DNA of 36,613 nt from an uncultured Bacteroidales bacterium (GTDB taxonomy: Bacteria; Bacteroidota; Bacteroidia; Bacteroidales; Bacteroidaceae), in NCBI GenBank assembly GCA_937916465.1, contig CALFTK010000038.1:1-36613 (forward strand), given 5' to 3'. Below are positions 16,489-24,693 of this stretch, piece after piece. The translations under genes were made by a program, and so were the position numbers. The stretch's first letter is position 1. Every line of letters starts with the position of its first letter. The notes under the pieces were generated by a model. That model did no database searches. It saw only the letters and a list, made by a program, of their open reading frames with translations, and was not told where the DNA came from.

Positions 16489-16965
16489 TATTATATAGTT
16501 TTATTTTAATATCTCTTATTTATTATAATAATTATATCCTGTTGATACTGTTGATATGTTTAGTAAAGTTTTAACAGAATTATTTTATAAACTTTTTTTA
16601 TAAGAAACTAAACAAATAATAAACATACTAAATAAATGATTTATAAATAAATATAGAGTTTTCAACAGTTCTGTTAATATAGTTATAAGTAGATTTAGAA
16701 AATGAATATATTGTTTATAATTGGTTAAAAAATAAAAATAAAAAAAGGGGTTTTAAACAGTAGATTTTGAAATTTATTTATAAGTCGACAATAGAAAAAA
16801 ATAACCAAAATATTTACTGTTTTTTTTACTCTATTTTATCAACAGTAAAAATGTAATTTATCAACATCTATTTGTAGATATCAACATACTTATTCACAAC
16901 CTTTTTTTATAGTAAAAATTAAAAAGAGTATTTTTGCAGACAGTTATAGAGAAGTATTATAGTAT
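16489..16965. other. AT-rich gap with DnaA-box-like cluster; candidate replication origin
   Basis: This 477-base stretch has no plausible gene and is extremely AT-rich. Near its right end four 9-mers in the same orientation lie within 63 bases: TTATCAACA (16836-16844), TTATCAACA (16858-16866), ATATCAACA (16878-16886) and TTATTCACA (16890-16898). The last fits the general DnaA box TTATnCACA exactly; the others differ in one or two bases. A further TTTTCAACA is at 16659-16667, and two tandem copies of TGTTGATA (the opposite orientation) lie at about 16541-16560. An AT-rich region plus a box cluster is what an origin looks like, but the neighbouring genes mostly point toward the gap, which is unusual for one. 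The trmH promoter is in its last 40 bases. Confidence 0.4.
16929..16936 (+). promoter_or_regulatory. -7 promoter motif of the TrmH-like gene
   Basis: TATTTTTG matches TAnnTTTG, with a predicted start near 16943 and a leader of about 23 nt. It lies 30 bases downstream of the last DnaA-box-like 9-mer. Confidence 0.55.
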
Positions 16966-17511
16966 ATGAGAAAATTAGAAGTATCGGAATTAAACAGAAT
17001 AGACAAGTATTCTTTTATAGAGAGTAAAAAATTACCTGTAGTTGTAGTTCTTGATAATGTGAGAAGTCTGCATAATGTAGGATCTGTGTTTAGAACTTCC
17101 GATGCTTTTAGAATAAATGAGATATATTTATGTGGCATTACAGCTACTCCGGATAATTCATTGACCGAAATACATAAAACGGCTTTAGGAGCTGAAGATT
17201 CAGTAAAATGGGAGTATTATTCCAATACAATAGATGTTGTAGAAAAATTGAAAATGGAAGGATATACTATTGTATCGGTAGAGCAGGTGGAACAGAGTAT
17301 AAAATTAGATGAATTTAAAGCCGATTCTTCAAAACATTATGCTTTGATATTAGGTAATGAAGTTAAAGGAGTGCAACAGGAGTTAGTTGATATTTCTGAT
17401 ATATCATTAGAAATACCCCAATATGGTACAAAACATTCATTAAATGTATCTGTATCGGCAGGAATAGTGCTGTGGGAATTTGCCAAACAGTTAAAAGATA
17501 TAATTGGTTAG
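16966..17511 (+). CDS. SPOUT-class RNA 2'-O-methyltransferase, TrmH/SpoU family
   Basis: A 181-residue methyltransferase with the three SPOUT motifs: NVRSLHNVGSVFRTSDA (motif 1, about 32-48), LILGNEVKGV (motif 2, about 128-137) and LEIPQYGTKHSLNVSVSAGI (motif 3, about 148-167), which form the knotted S-adenosylmethionine site. It lacks the N-terminal substrate-binding domain of RlmB-type enzymes, so it resembles the minimal TrmH/TrmL form. The target (tRNA or rRNA ribose) cannot be told from sequence. Its stop overlaps the polA stop by 4 bases (convergent). Confidence 0.93.
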   Translation: MRKLEVSELNRIDKYSFIESKKLPVVVVLDNVRSLHNVGSVFRTSDAFRINEIYLCGITATPDNSLTEIHKTALGAEDSVKWEYYSNTIDVVEKLKMEGYTIVSVEQVEQSIKLDEFKADSSKHYALILGNEVKGVQQELVDISDISLEIPQYGTKHSLNVSVSAGIVLWEFAKQLKDIIG

Positions 17512-20312
17512 TGTGCTTCTAACCAATTTTTACCCCAACCGTAATCGGCAACAAGAGGTATTGACATAGGATAAGCATTTTGCATCTCTTCCAGTACTAT
17601 GTTTTTTACTATCTCTTCTTCTCCTTTTACTACATTGAAATTTAATTCGTCATGTACTTGCAGTATCATGGTAGATTTAATATTTTCTTTTATAAATCTG
17701 TTATAGATACCTATCATTGCTTTTTTGATAATGTCGGCAGCACTACCTTGAATAGGAGCATTTATGGCATTTCTTTCAGCAAATCCACGTACAATGGCGT
17801 TACCCGATGTTATATTTGGCAGATAACGTTTTCTATGCAGGACTGTCTCTATGTATTGTTTCTCCTTTGCTTTTTCTATTGACAAATCCATATACTGTTT
17901 AATACCGGGATATGTTTTGAAATAGTTATCTATAAGTTCTTTAGCCTGTGCCCGGTTAACCCCCATTCTTTCAGCAAGTCCAAATACTGATATACCGTAT
18001 ATGATTCCAAAATTTGCAGTTTTGGCTTTACTTCTTTCCAATTTTGTAACCTCTTCTATTGGTTTTCCAAATACTTTGGCTGCAGTAGCAGCATGAATAT
18101 CGTTACCATGGTTAAAGTCTTCTATCATATTAGCATCTCCACTGAGATGTGCCATAATTCTTAATTCTATCTGTGAATAGTCGGCCGAAAAGAATGTGCA
18201 GCCTTCATCAGGGATAAATGCTTTTCTTACCTCTTTGCCATCTTCGTCTCTTATAGGAATATTTTGAAGATTTGGATTACTGGAACTTAATCTGCCTGTT
18301 GCAGTTACAGTTTGGTTGAATGATGTATGTATTTTACCTGTCTCTTTGTTAACAAGCAGTGGCAGTGCATCTACGTATGTACCAAGTAACTTTTTAAGTC
18401 CACGATATTGCAGTATTTTATCTACTATTGGATTGTTATGGCGTAATCCTTCCAACACCTCTTCGGATGTTACATATTGTCCGGTCTTGGTCTTTTTAGC
18501 CTTATCTACTATTTTTAATCGGTCAAATAGAACTTCACCTACCTGTTTAGGTGACAGTATATTGAATTCTATGCCGGCAAGTGAAAATATTTCTTTCTCA
18601 ATATTTTTCATTCTACCATTAAAAGTGTCGGATGTCTCTTTTAATGATTGGGTGTCTATTCTTACTCCATTCTTCTCCATATATGCCAGTACTTTTACAA
18701 GTGGCATCTCTATTTCGTTGAATAGAGTATATGTTCCATCTTTTTTTAGTTCTACTTCAAGTATATTTTTTAATTGTAGTGTTATATCTGCATCTTCGCA
18801 AGCATATTCATATACCTGTTCCGGAAAGAGATTTGCCATATTGCCCTGATGCTTTCCTTTTTCTCCTATAAGTTCTTCTATATGGATGGTTTTATAATTC
18901 AGGTATATTTCGGCCAGATAATCCATTCCATGATGTAATTCAGGTTGCAACAGATAATGGGCTATCATAGTGTCGAACATTTTTCCCTTAACATCTATTC
19001 CCAAGTTTGAAAGAACCAAAATATCATATTTAATGTTCTGTCCTATTTTCAAAATGTCTTCGTCTTCCAGCACATTTTTAACTATTGATACTATTTCTCT
19101 GTTTTTTTCTTCATCGGTGGTTATTGGAATATAAAATGCTTCATGCTCTTTAATTGAAAAGCTTATTCCTACCAATTTTGCAGTAATTGGGTTAATACCT
19201 GATGTTTCTGTATCAAAACAGCAAAATTTGGTATCTAAAATTTTTGCACATAACTGTTTTACATCTTCTACATTATCAACCAGATAGTAGTTGTGATAAG
19301 TCGATTTTATGTCGCTGAGATTTGAATTTTTGAAAATATCTGTATCGTTATCCACAAATACATCAAACAAATCACCACTGAAACCATCATTTTTTGTTGG
19401 TGTTGGCTTCGTTTCAGAATTTGTTGTAATGTTGTTGTTCTCTCTTTCAGCAAGTCTGTTTATAAGTGTTCGGAATTCAAGTTCGGTAAAAAGATCTTTG
19501 ATTTTTTTCAAATCCGGTTTTTCCACTTTCAACATTTCCATATCAAGTTCAATAGGAACATCTCTTCTTATAGTGGCAAGTAATTTACTGAATTCAATCT
19601 TCTCTCTGTTCTCTTCTATTTTGTTTTTTACCGATCCTTTTAACTTGTCTGTGTTTGCAAGAATATTCTCTATGTTGCCAAATTCAGCTATCAATTTTTG
19701 TGCTGTCTTTGGTCCAACCCCGGGACAACCCGGAATATTATCGGAACTGTCACCCATCAATCCCAATAGGTCTATAATCTGGCTTGTATCTGATATTTCG
19801 TACTTCTCCTTTACTATTTTCGGAGTCATAACTTCATATCCGCTGTCTCCATATCTGGGCCTATAAACAAATGATGTATCTGATACCAATTGACAGTAGT
19901 CTTTATCGGGAGTAAGCATGTAGGTCTCTATCCCACCCTTTTCATCGGCTTGTTTTGACAGTGTACCAATTACATCGTCTGCCTCAAATCCTGCCACTTC
20001 CAATATTGGAATATTATAGGCTTTGATTATCTCCTTAATAATAGGTACCGATTCTTTGATAGTTTCAGGAGTCTCTTCTCTTTGGGCTTTATACTCTTTG
20101 TACAGTTCGTGGCGGAATGTTCCACCGGCAGGGTCGAATGCAACTCCAAGATGTGTAGGTTTCTCTTTTGCAATAATCTCTTCCAGTGTATTGACAAATC
20201 CTAATATAGCTGATGTGTTCAATCCTTTGGAATTAATACGTGGATTCTTTAAGAAAGCATAGTATGCTCTGTATATAATTGCGTATGCATCGAGTAAAAA
20301 TAACCTTTCCAT
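17508..20312 (-). CDS. polA: DNA polymerase I
   Basis: A 934-residue family A polymerase for gap filling and primer removal. The 5'-3' exonuclease domain (about 1-290) has LDAYAIIYRAYYAF and GFEADDVIGTL. The 3'-5' proofreading domain is intact: FDTETSG (Asp near 367), IGQNIKYD and YEYACEDAD retain the catalytic Asp/Glu residues, so it should proofread. The polymerase domain has motif A DYSQIELR, motif B RSKAKTANFGIIYG and motif C LQVHDEL (about 886). The start gives MERLFLLDAYA, as in the family. It converges with the TrmH-like gene, with no space for a terminator between them. Confidence 0.98.
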   Translation of the reverse strand: MERLFLLDAYAIIYRAYYAFLKNPRINSKGLNTSAILGFVNTLEEIIAKEKPTHLGVAFDPAGGTFRHELYKEYKAQREETPETIKESVPIIKEIIKAYNIPILEVAGFEADDVIGTLSKQADEKGGIETYMLTPDKDYCQLVSDTSFVYRPRYGDSGYEVMTPKIVKEKYEISDTSQIIDLLGLMGDSSDNIPGCPGVGPKTAQKLIAEFGNIENILANTDKLKGSVKNKIEENREKIEFSKLLATIRRDVPIELDMEMLKVEKPDLKKIKDLFTELEFRTLINRLAERENNNITTNSETKPTPTKNDGFSGDLFDVFVDNDTDIFKNSNLSDIKSTYHNYYLVDNVEDVKQLCAKILDTKFCCFDTETSGINPITAKLVGISFSIKEHEAFYIPITTDEEKNREIVSIVKNVLEDEDILKIGQNIKYDILVLSNLGIDVKGKMFDTMIAHYLLQPELHHGMDYLAEIYLNYKTIHIEELIGEKGKHQGNMANLFPEQVYEYACEDADITLQLKNILEVELKKDGTYTLFNEIEMPLVKVLAYMEKNGVRIDTQSLKETSDTFNGRMKNIEKEIFSLAGIEFNILSPKQVGEVLFDRLKIVDKAKKTKTGQYVTSEEVLEGLRHNNPIVDKILQYRGLKKLLGTYVDALPLLVNKETGKIHTSFNQTVTATGRLSSSNPNLQNIPIRDEDGKEVRKAFIPDEGCTFFSADYSQIELRIMAHLSGDANMIEDFNHGNDIHAATAAKVFGKPIEEVTKLERSKAKTANFGIIYGISVFGLAERMGVNRAQAKELIDNYFKTYPGIKQYMDLSIEKAKEKQYIETVLHRKRYLPNITSGNAIVRGFAERNAINAPIQGSAADIIKKAMIGIYNRFIKENIKSTMILQVHDELNFNVVKGEEEIVKNIVLEEMQNAYPMSIPLVADYGWGKNWLEAH

Positions 20313-20342
20313 CTTTTCTTTTTGGATATTACTATTATGGAG

Positions 20343-20350
20343 TAAAAGTA
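20343..20350 (-). promoter_or_regulatory. -7 promoter-like motif of polA
   Basis: The minus strand reads TACTTTTA, one base off TAnnTTTG, placing the transcript start about 24 nt upstream of the polA ATG. The same last-base variant occurs at 4104-4111. Confidence 0.4.
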
Positions 20351-20468
20351 CTGTTTTTTTTTCATTTTACACATTTGCTTTCACTGAAAGAGTATTAACT
20401 ATATTTTATTCTTCTATTGTGGTAAGTAAAAAAAGCGGAATCTGCTTTTTCTTTCGCTTGTCTTGCAC

Positions 20469-20476
20469 TACCTTTG
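20469..20476 (+). promoter_or_regulatory. -7 promoter motif of the polyprenyl synthetase gene
   Basis: TACCTTTG matches TAnnTTTG, with the predicted start near 20483 and a leader of about 21 nt. The intergenic region is divergent with polA. Confidence 0.6.
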
Positions 20477-20503
20477 CACTACTATATTATCGCTTAGTTT
20501 CAG

Positions 20504-21475
20504 ATGTCAAATCAGGAAATAATAGTTTCAGCTATACAGGATGAGTTCTCAAAATTCAGAACTTATTATACGTCATTGTTTTCTAATAAAGTTTCTTCTG
20601 TAGATGTACTGTTAAAGTTTCTGGCAGAAAGAAATGGAAAGATGATGCGTCCGCTACTGGTATTGCTTACAGCCAAATGTTTTGGTGCAGTTCCTGAATC
20701 TGTTTATCATCTTGCTGCATCTATTGAACTGCTTCACCAGGGTAGTTTGATTCACGATGATGTTATAGATGAAAGCGATAAGCGTAGAGGAAAAGATTCA
20801 GCCAACGCTGTTTATGATAATAGGTTAGCTGTATTGCTTGGCGATTATGTTGTCTCTATGGGTCTGAAAGAGATTACCATGACTGATAATATACGTTCTG
20901 TTGGTACAATTTCTTCTCTTATAGGGACTCTTTCTGAAGGTGAAATTATTCAGTTGGATGCGTTGAATTTACCCAATTTATCGGAAGATTTGTACTTTGA
21001 CATAATAACAAAAAAGACAGCATATCTGTTTGCAACGGCTGCAGAAATGTCTGCTTTTTTGTGTGGTGCATCCGAACAGGAAGTAGAGAATATGCGTAGG
21101 TTTGGCGAAATTATAGGTCTATGCTTCCAGATTAAAGATGATATTTTTGATTATTATAAATCTACTGAAATAGGTAAACCCTTTGGCAATGATTTGCGTG
21201 AAGGAAAGTTTACTCTTCCGGCTATTTATGCTCTTACCAATAGTGACAGAGACTGGTCGTTGTATATTCAAAACGTCCGTTCTCTTTCTGCAACTAATGA
21301 TCAGATAGAAGAGATAACTGATTATACTATTCAGAATGGAGGAATAGAGTATGCCGAAGCTAAAATGCAGGAATTAAAAAAGCAGGCAATCAGTCTGTTG
21401 CCTGCATATATTTCAGATGATTTGAGACGTGCCTTACAAACCTATCTCGATGTTATTATTAACAGGGAGAAATAA
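20504..21475 (+). CDS. Long-chain polyprenyl diphosphate synthase
   Basis: A 323-residue trans-isoprenyl diphosphate synthase that condenses isopentenyl diphosphate onto allylic diphosphates. The substrate-binding KMMRP is at 46-50, the first Asp-rich motif DDVID at 85-89 with HDD before it, and the second motif DDIFD at 212-216, followed by GKPFGNDLREGK. Residues four and five before the first motif are Ser81 and Gly80; small residues there are known to permit long chains. The likely product is the octaprenyl-class tail for menaquinone, which fits the respiratory operon 5 kb away, but chain length is not certain. The end overlaps deoC by 17 bases (convergent). Confidence 0.9.
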   Translation: MSNQEIIVSAIQDEFSKFRTYYTSLFSNKVSSVDVLLKFLAERNGKMMRPLLVLLTAKCFGAVPESVYHLAASIELLHQGSLIHDDVIDESDKRRGKDSANAVYDNRLAVLLGDYVVSMGLKEITMTDNIRSVGTISSLIGTLSEGEIIQLDALNLPNLSEDLYFDIITKKTAYLFATAAEMSAFLCGASEQEVENMRRFGEIIGLCFQIKDDIFDYYKSTEIGKPFGNDLREGKFTLPAIYALTNSDRDWSLYIQNVRSLSATNDQIEEITDYTIQNGGIEYAEAKMQELKKQAISLLPAYISDDLRRALQTYLDVIINREK

Positions 21476-22346
21476 TCTCTGCTAATAGTTTATCAAATAG
21501 TCTGCTTGCTCCTATTCTGAACAGATTACTGTTAAGCCACTCTTCTCCCAAAACATTTTTTACTATGCAGTAATAGAGAAGTGCATCTTCTTTTGTGCTT
21601 ATTCCACCTGCTGCTTTCACACCTATTTTTCTGCCGGTTTCTTCATGGTACTCCTTTATAGCTTTACACATTACGTAAAATGAACATGGGTCAGCTCCGG
21701 TAACCTCTTTTCCGGTAGATGTCTTTATGAAATCAGCACCTGAATACATTGCCAAAATTGATGCTTTCTTCACATTTTCAAGTGTTTGTAAAGCACCACA
21801 TTCTATTATCACTTTTAATGTTTTATCTTGACAAATATCCTTTATCTCCTCTGTTTCACTGCATATATATTCGTAATCGCCGTTTAGAAATTTTCCTGTA
21901 TTTTGCACAATATCAATCTCTTCTGCACCATCGTGAAGTGCAAGCGATACTTCAGCTATCTTTACTTCAGTAAAAGTTTGTGATGAAGGAAAACCTCCTG
22001 CTACGCAACAGGTCTTAACGCTGTCTGCTTCAAGTGATTCACTTACTACTGCCGCGTAGTTGGGATATACGCAAATTGATGCAACTGATGGAATATCAGG
22101 ATGTTCATCGTCTAAATGGTTTACCTTTTCCACAAGTTGCAGAACACTCTCTTCATTATCATTGGGTTTCAATGTGGTAAGATCTATCAGACTAATTATG
22201 CTGCCAACAGTGGCTTTATCTGTCAACTTTTCTGCGTCTGCTTTGGCTTTTTCAACCCCTTTTTCAACCCCTTTTTTATCGATGGAAACGTTGTATTTTG
22301 ATAACGCTTCGTTGTAACGGTCTTGTGTAAATTCAAATTCTTCCAT
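21459..22346 (-). CDS. deoC: Deoxyribose-phosphate aldolase
   Basis: A 295-residue class I aldolase that splits 2-deoxyribose 5-phosphate into acetaldehyde and glyceraldehyde 3-phosphate in deoxynucleoside breakdown. The TIM barrel contains IDLTTLKPND, SICVYPN, CCVAGGFPSSQT, EIDIVQNTG, the Schiff-base lysine in ADFIKTSTG (Lys at about 207) and the second lysine in GVKAAGGI (about 243). The N-terminal 50 residues are a charged helical extension with an in-frame Lys-Gly-Val-Glu repeat, encoded by a 12-bp tandem duplication. It starts five bases after dtd and is probably the last gene of mnmG-uvrC-dtd-deoC. Confidence 0.95.
   Translation of the reverse strand: MEEFEFTQDRYNEALSKYNVSIDKKGVEKGVEKAKADAEKLTDKATVGSIISLIDLTTLKPNDNEESVLQLVEKVNHLDDEHPDIPSVASICVYPNYAAVVSESLEADSVKTCCVAGGFPSSQTFTEVKIAEVSLALHDGAEEIDIVQNTGKFLNGDYEYICSETEEIKDICQDKTLKVIIECGALQTLENVKKASILAMYSGADFIKTSTGKEVTGADPCSFYVMCKAIKEYHEETGRKIGVKAAGGISTKEDALLYYCIVKNVLGEEWLNSNLFRIGASRLFDKLLAEIISPC
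22248..22271. repeat. Two-copy 12-bp tandem repeat inside deoC
   Basis: The plus-strand unit tttttcaacccc occurs twice without change (22248-22259 and 22260-22271). It encodes Gly-Val-Glu-Lys twice in the N-terminal extension of DeoC, outside the catalytic barrel. The reading frame is kept. Confidence 0.85.
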
Positions 22347-22351
22347 ATAAT

Positions 22352-22804
22352 CTACTCTTTATTTTTTGTATCCATTAATATTGTCACCGGGCCGTCATTG
22401 AGCAGTGATACTTTCATGTCAGCACCAAAGATACCCCTTTCAACAGTTTTTCCCAATTCCAACGATAGTTTTTTGCAAAATTCATTGTATAGAGGCATTG
22501 ATATTTCAGGCTTTGCAGCTCTTATGTATGATGGTCTGTTTCCTTTTTTTGTCTGTGCCATCAGTGTAAACTGGCTGATGGCAAGTATGTTACCATCTAT
22601 ATCAATAATGCTTTTGTTCATTATGCCGTTTTCATCGTCAAAAATACGCATATTTACTATCTTTTTGCATAGCCATTCTATATCGTCGTTGCTGTCTGAT
22701 TCCTCTATTCCTACCAAAATTAGGAGACCATGCCCTATTTTACCGCATATTTTACCTTCAACCTTTACATTTGCTTCGGTTACTCTCTGTATTACTATTC
22801 TCAT
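22352..22804 (-). CDS. dtd: D-aminoacyl-tRNA deacylase
   Basis: A 150-residue enzyme that removes D-amino acids (and glycine) from mischarged tRNAs. It shows the conserved start MRIVIQRVTEANVKV, the SQFTL active-site motif (77-81) and NDGPVTI (136-142), the Gly-Pro pair that gives chiral selection. The length is usual. Its start overlaps the uvrC stop by 4 bases, so translation is probably coupled. Confidence 0.97.
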   Translation of the reverse strand: MRIVIQRVTEANVKVEGKICGKIGHGLLILVGIEESDSNDDIEWLCKKIVNMRIFDDENGIMNKSIIDIDGNILAISQFTLMAQTKKGNRPSYIRAAKPEISMPLYNEFCKKLSLELGKTVERGIFGADMKVSLLNDGPVTILMDTKNKE

Positions 22805-24639
22805 TTTGTACTGCTATTTTTCCATTCTATAATAATATGCGCCTTGCTTTCTCCTATTACTTGTGCCAGGTCTTCAAAACTTGCCTCTTTAATTCGCTTT
22901 ATACTTTTGAATTCTTTAAGCAAAACTCCCGATGTTTTTTCTCCAATTCCCTTAATATCAGTTAGTTCAGATGCAATTTGTCTTTTACTTCTCTTCTTTT
23001 TGTGGAAACTTATTGCTACTCTGTGTACCTCTTCTTGCATCTGTTCTAAAAATCGAAACAGTTCTGAATCGGCTTTCACTCCAACTTCCATTTGTGGAAA
23101 ACCAAATAAGAGTGCTGAAGTTTTATGATGATTGTTTTTAACCAATCCTGCTATGTTTATGTTAATATGCAGATTATCAATAACTTCCTTTGCTATTGAC
23201 ATCTGTCCTTTACCTCCGTCCACAATAATTAAATCGGGTAGTTTACTATCTTCTTCTACCATTCTAGAGTATCGTCTATGCATTACTTCGTACATTGAAG
23301 CATAGTCATCTCCCCCACTCTCTTCTTTCAGGTTAAATAGTCTGTATTCGTTTTTTGCTTTTTTACCATTCTTATAAACAACACAGGCTGCTACAGCATC
23401 GCTTCCCGATATATGTGAATTGTCAAAACATTCAATATGAAGTGGTATTTTTTCAATTTTGAGCAGGTTCTGAAGTTCTTTTAGTATTCTGGTCTGTTTT
23501 TGTTCCGGATTGAGTTTATCAGATCGCTTCAGTCTATCTGCTCTATACTGTTTTACGTTAAGTATAGATAGGTCTAACAGTTTCTTCTTTTCACCCTTTT
23601 GCGGTACTACCCACTCTACCCCATCTATATTGGTTTCCGGTTTAAAGGGTACTATAACCTCTTTTGCGTTACTCTTATATCTTGTTCGCATCTCTGCAAA
23701 CCCTGTCAGCAGCATCTCTTCAATGCTTTCGTCCAATTTTCTTTTATATTCAAAAGTGAATGCTTGGTTTATACATCCGTTTGAAAGATGCATATAGTTT
23801 ACAAATACTACATCTTCGTCTTCTTCTATTGAATATACATCTACGTTGTCCAATCCGCTGCTTACCACCTGACTTCTCTCTGTAAAGGCTGCTAGAGTCT
23901 GGTATTTCTCTTTAAGAACTTGAGCCCGCTCAAAGTTTAGTTTTGCAGCCTCTTTTTTTATCTCATCAAGTATGTTTTTGCTTAGTTCTATTGTTTTACC
24001 TTTTAGAATCTCTCTTATTTCGCTAATCTCCTTGTTATAATCTTCTTTGCTTTGCAATCCTATACATGGTGCTTTACATCTTTTTATATGATATTCCAGA
24101 CACTCCTTGTAATTCCCCTTTTGAATATCTGTTTCATTTAATGTATGTTTGCATGTTCTAATACTATATACTTCAGAAATAAGTGCTAAAAGCGCATTCA
24201 GAGTACCTACGTGGCTATATGGACCATAATATGAGCTTCCGTTTCTTACTATATTTCTGGTTTTGAATACACGTGGAAACTGTTCCCCTGTAATACAAAT
24301 GGATGGATATGTTTTGTCATCCTTTAACAGAATGTTGTACTTTGGCTTATACTTTTTTATCAGGTTGTTTTCAAGTAGCAATGCATCCCATTCGCTATTT
24401 ACTACAATGTACTTAATGTCTGCTATCTGTTTTACAAGAAGTTTGGTTTTATACGTCTGTTGTTCTTTAATAAAATATGAAGAGACTCTTCTTTTTAAGT
24501 TTTTTGCTTTTCCCACATAGATAACCTGTCCGTTGGTGTTCAAATATTGATAACAACCCGGTTTTTCAGGAAGACTCTGAACAATTGGCTTTAATTTTTC
24601 TTCGTAATATGCATTCTCTTTCATATTCGCTTTGTTCAA
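22801..24639 (-). CDS. uvrC: Excinuclease ABC subunit C
   Basis: A 612-residue UvrC that makes the two incisions around a DNA lesion in the UvrABC pathway. The N-terminal GIY-YIG nuclease is seen in GCYQYLNTNGQVIYVGKAKN (about 28-47), the UVR helical motif near 200-235 (KKEAAKLNFERAQVLKEKY), the RNase H-like second nuclease in IECFDNSHISG and LIIVDGGKGQ, and tandem helix-hairpin-helix motifs at the end (LTDIKGIGEKTSGVLL, FEDLAQVIG). A start five codons later (MKEN) is equally possible. A parS-like site lies 32 bases upstream of the start. Confidence 0.97.
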   Translation of the reverse strand: MNKANMKENAYYEEKLKPIVQSLPEKPGCYQYLNTNGQVIYVGKAKNLKRRVSSYFIKEQQTYKTKLLVKQIADIKYIVVNSEWDALLLENNLIKKYKPKYNILLKDDKTYPSICITGEQFPRVFKTRNIVRNGSSYYGPYSHVGTLNALLALISEVYSIRTCKHTLNETDIQKGNYKECLEYHIKRCKAPCIGLQSKEDYNKEISEIREILKGKTIELSKNILDEIKKEAAKLNFERAQVLKEKYQTLAAFTERSQVVSSGLDNVDVYSIEEDEDVVFVNYMHLSNGCINQAFTFEYKRKLDESIEEMLLTGFAEMRTRYKSNAKEVIVPFKPETNIDGVEWVVPQKGEKKKLLDLSILNVKQYRADRLKRSDKLNPEQKQTRILKELQNLLKIEKIPLHIECFDNSHISGSDAVAACVVYKNGKKAKNEYRLFNLKEESGGDDYASMYEVMHRRYSRMVEEDSKLPDLIIVDGGKGQMSIAKEVIDNLHININIAGLVKNNHHKTSALLFGFPQMEVGVKADSELFRFLEQMQEEVHRVAISFHKKKRSKRQIASELTDIKGIGEKTSGVLLKEFKSIKRIKEASFEDLAQVIGESKAHIIIEWKNSSTK

Positions 24640-24670
24640 GAATATCTTTGCTATGTTGTTTTTTGATTAA

Positions 24671-24686
24671 TGTTCCACGTGGAACA
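24671..24686. promoter_or_regulatory. parS-like centromere site (ParB-CTP binding)
   Basis: TGTTCCACGTGGAACA is a perfect 16-bp palindrome. It fits the bacterial parS consensus TGTTNCACGTGAAACA except for G in place of A just after the CACGTG core, a symmetric variant. It lies in the 54-base space between the mnmG stop and the uvrC start, where no coding constraint explains it. ParB loads at parS and spreads to recruit condensin for origin segregation. No parA or parB gene is in the window. Confidence 0.85.
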
Positions 24687-24693
24687 GTTGCTC

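Noticed and set aside
16489..16965. A chromosome-dimer resolution (dif) site in the AT-rich gap, suggested by the inward gene orientation
   Set aside because: I could not find a convincing 28-base XerC/XerD-like site with two half-sites and a 6-base centre.
24265..24280. CACGTG inside uvrC as a parS candidate
   Set aside because: The left half does not match TGTTN; only the core and part of the right half agree.
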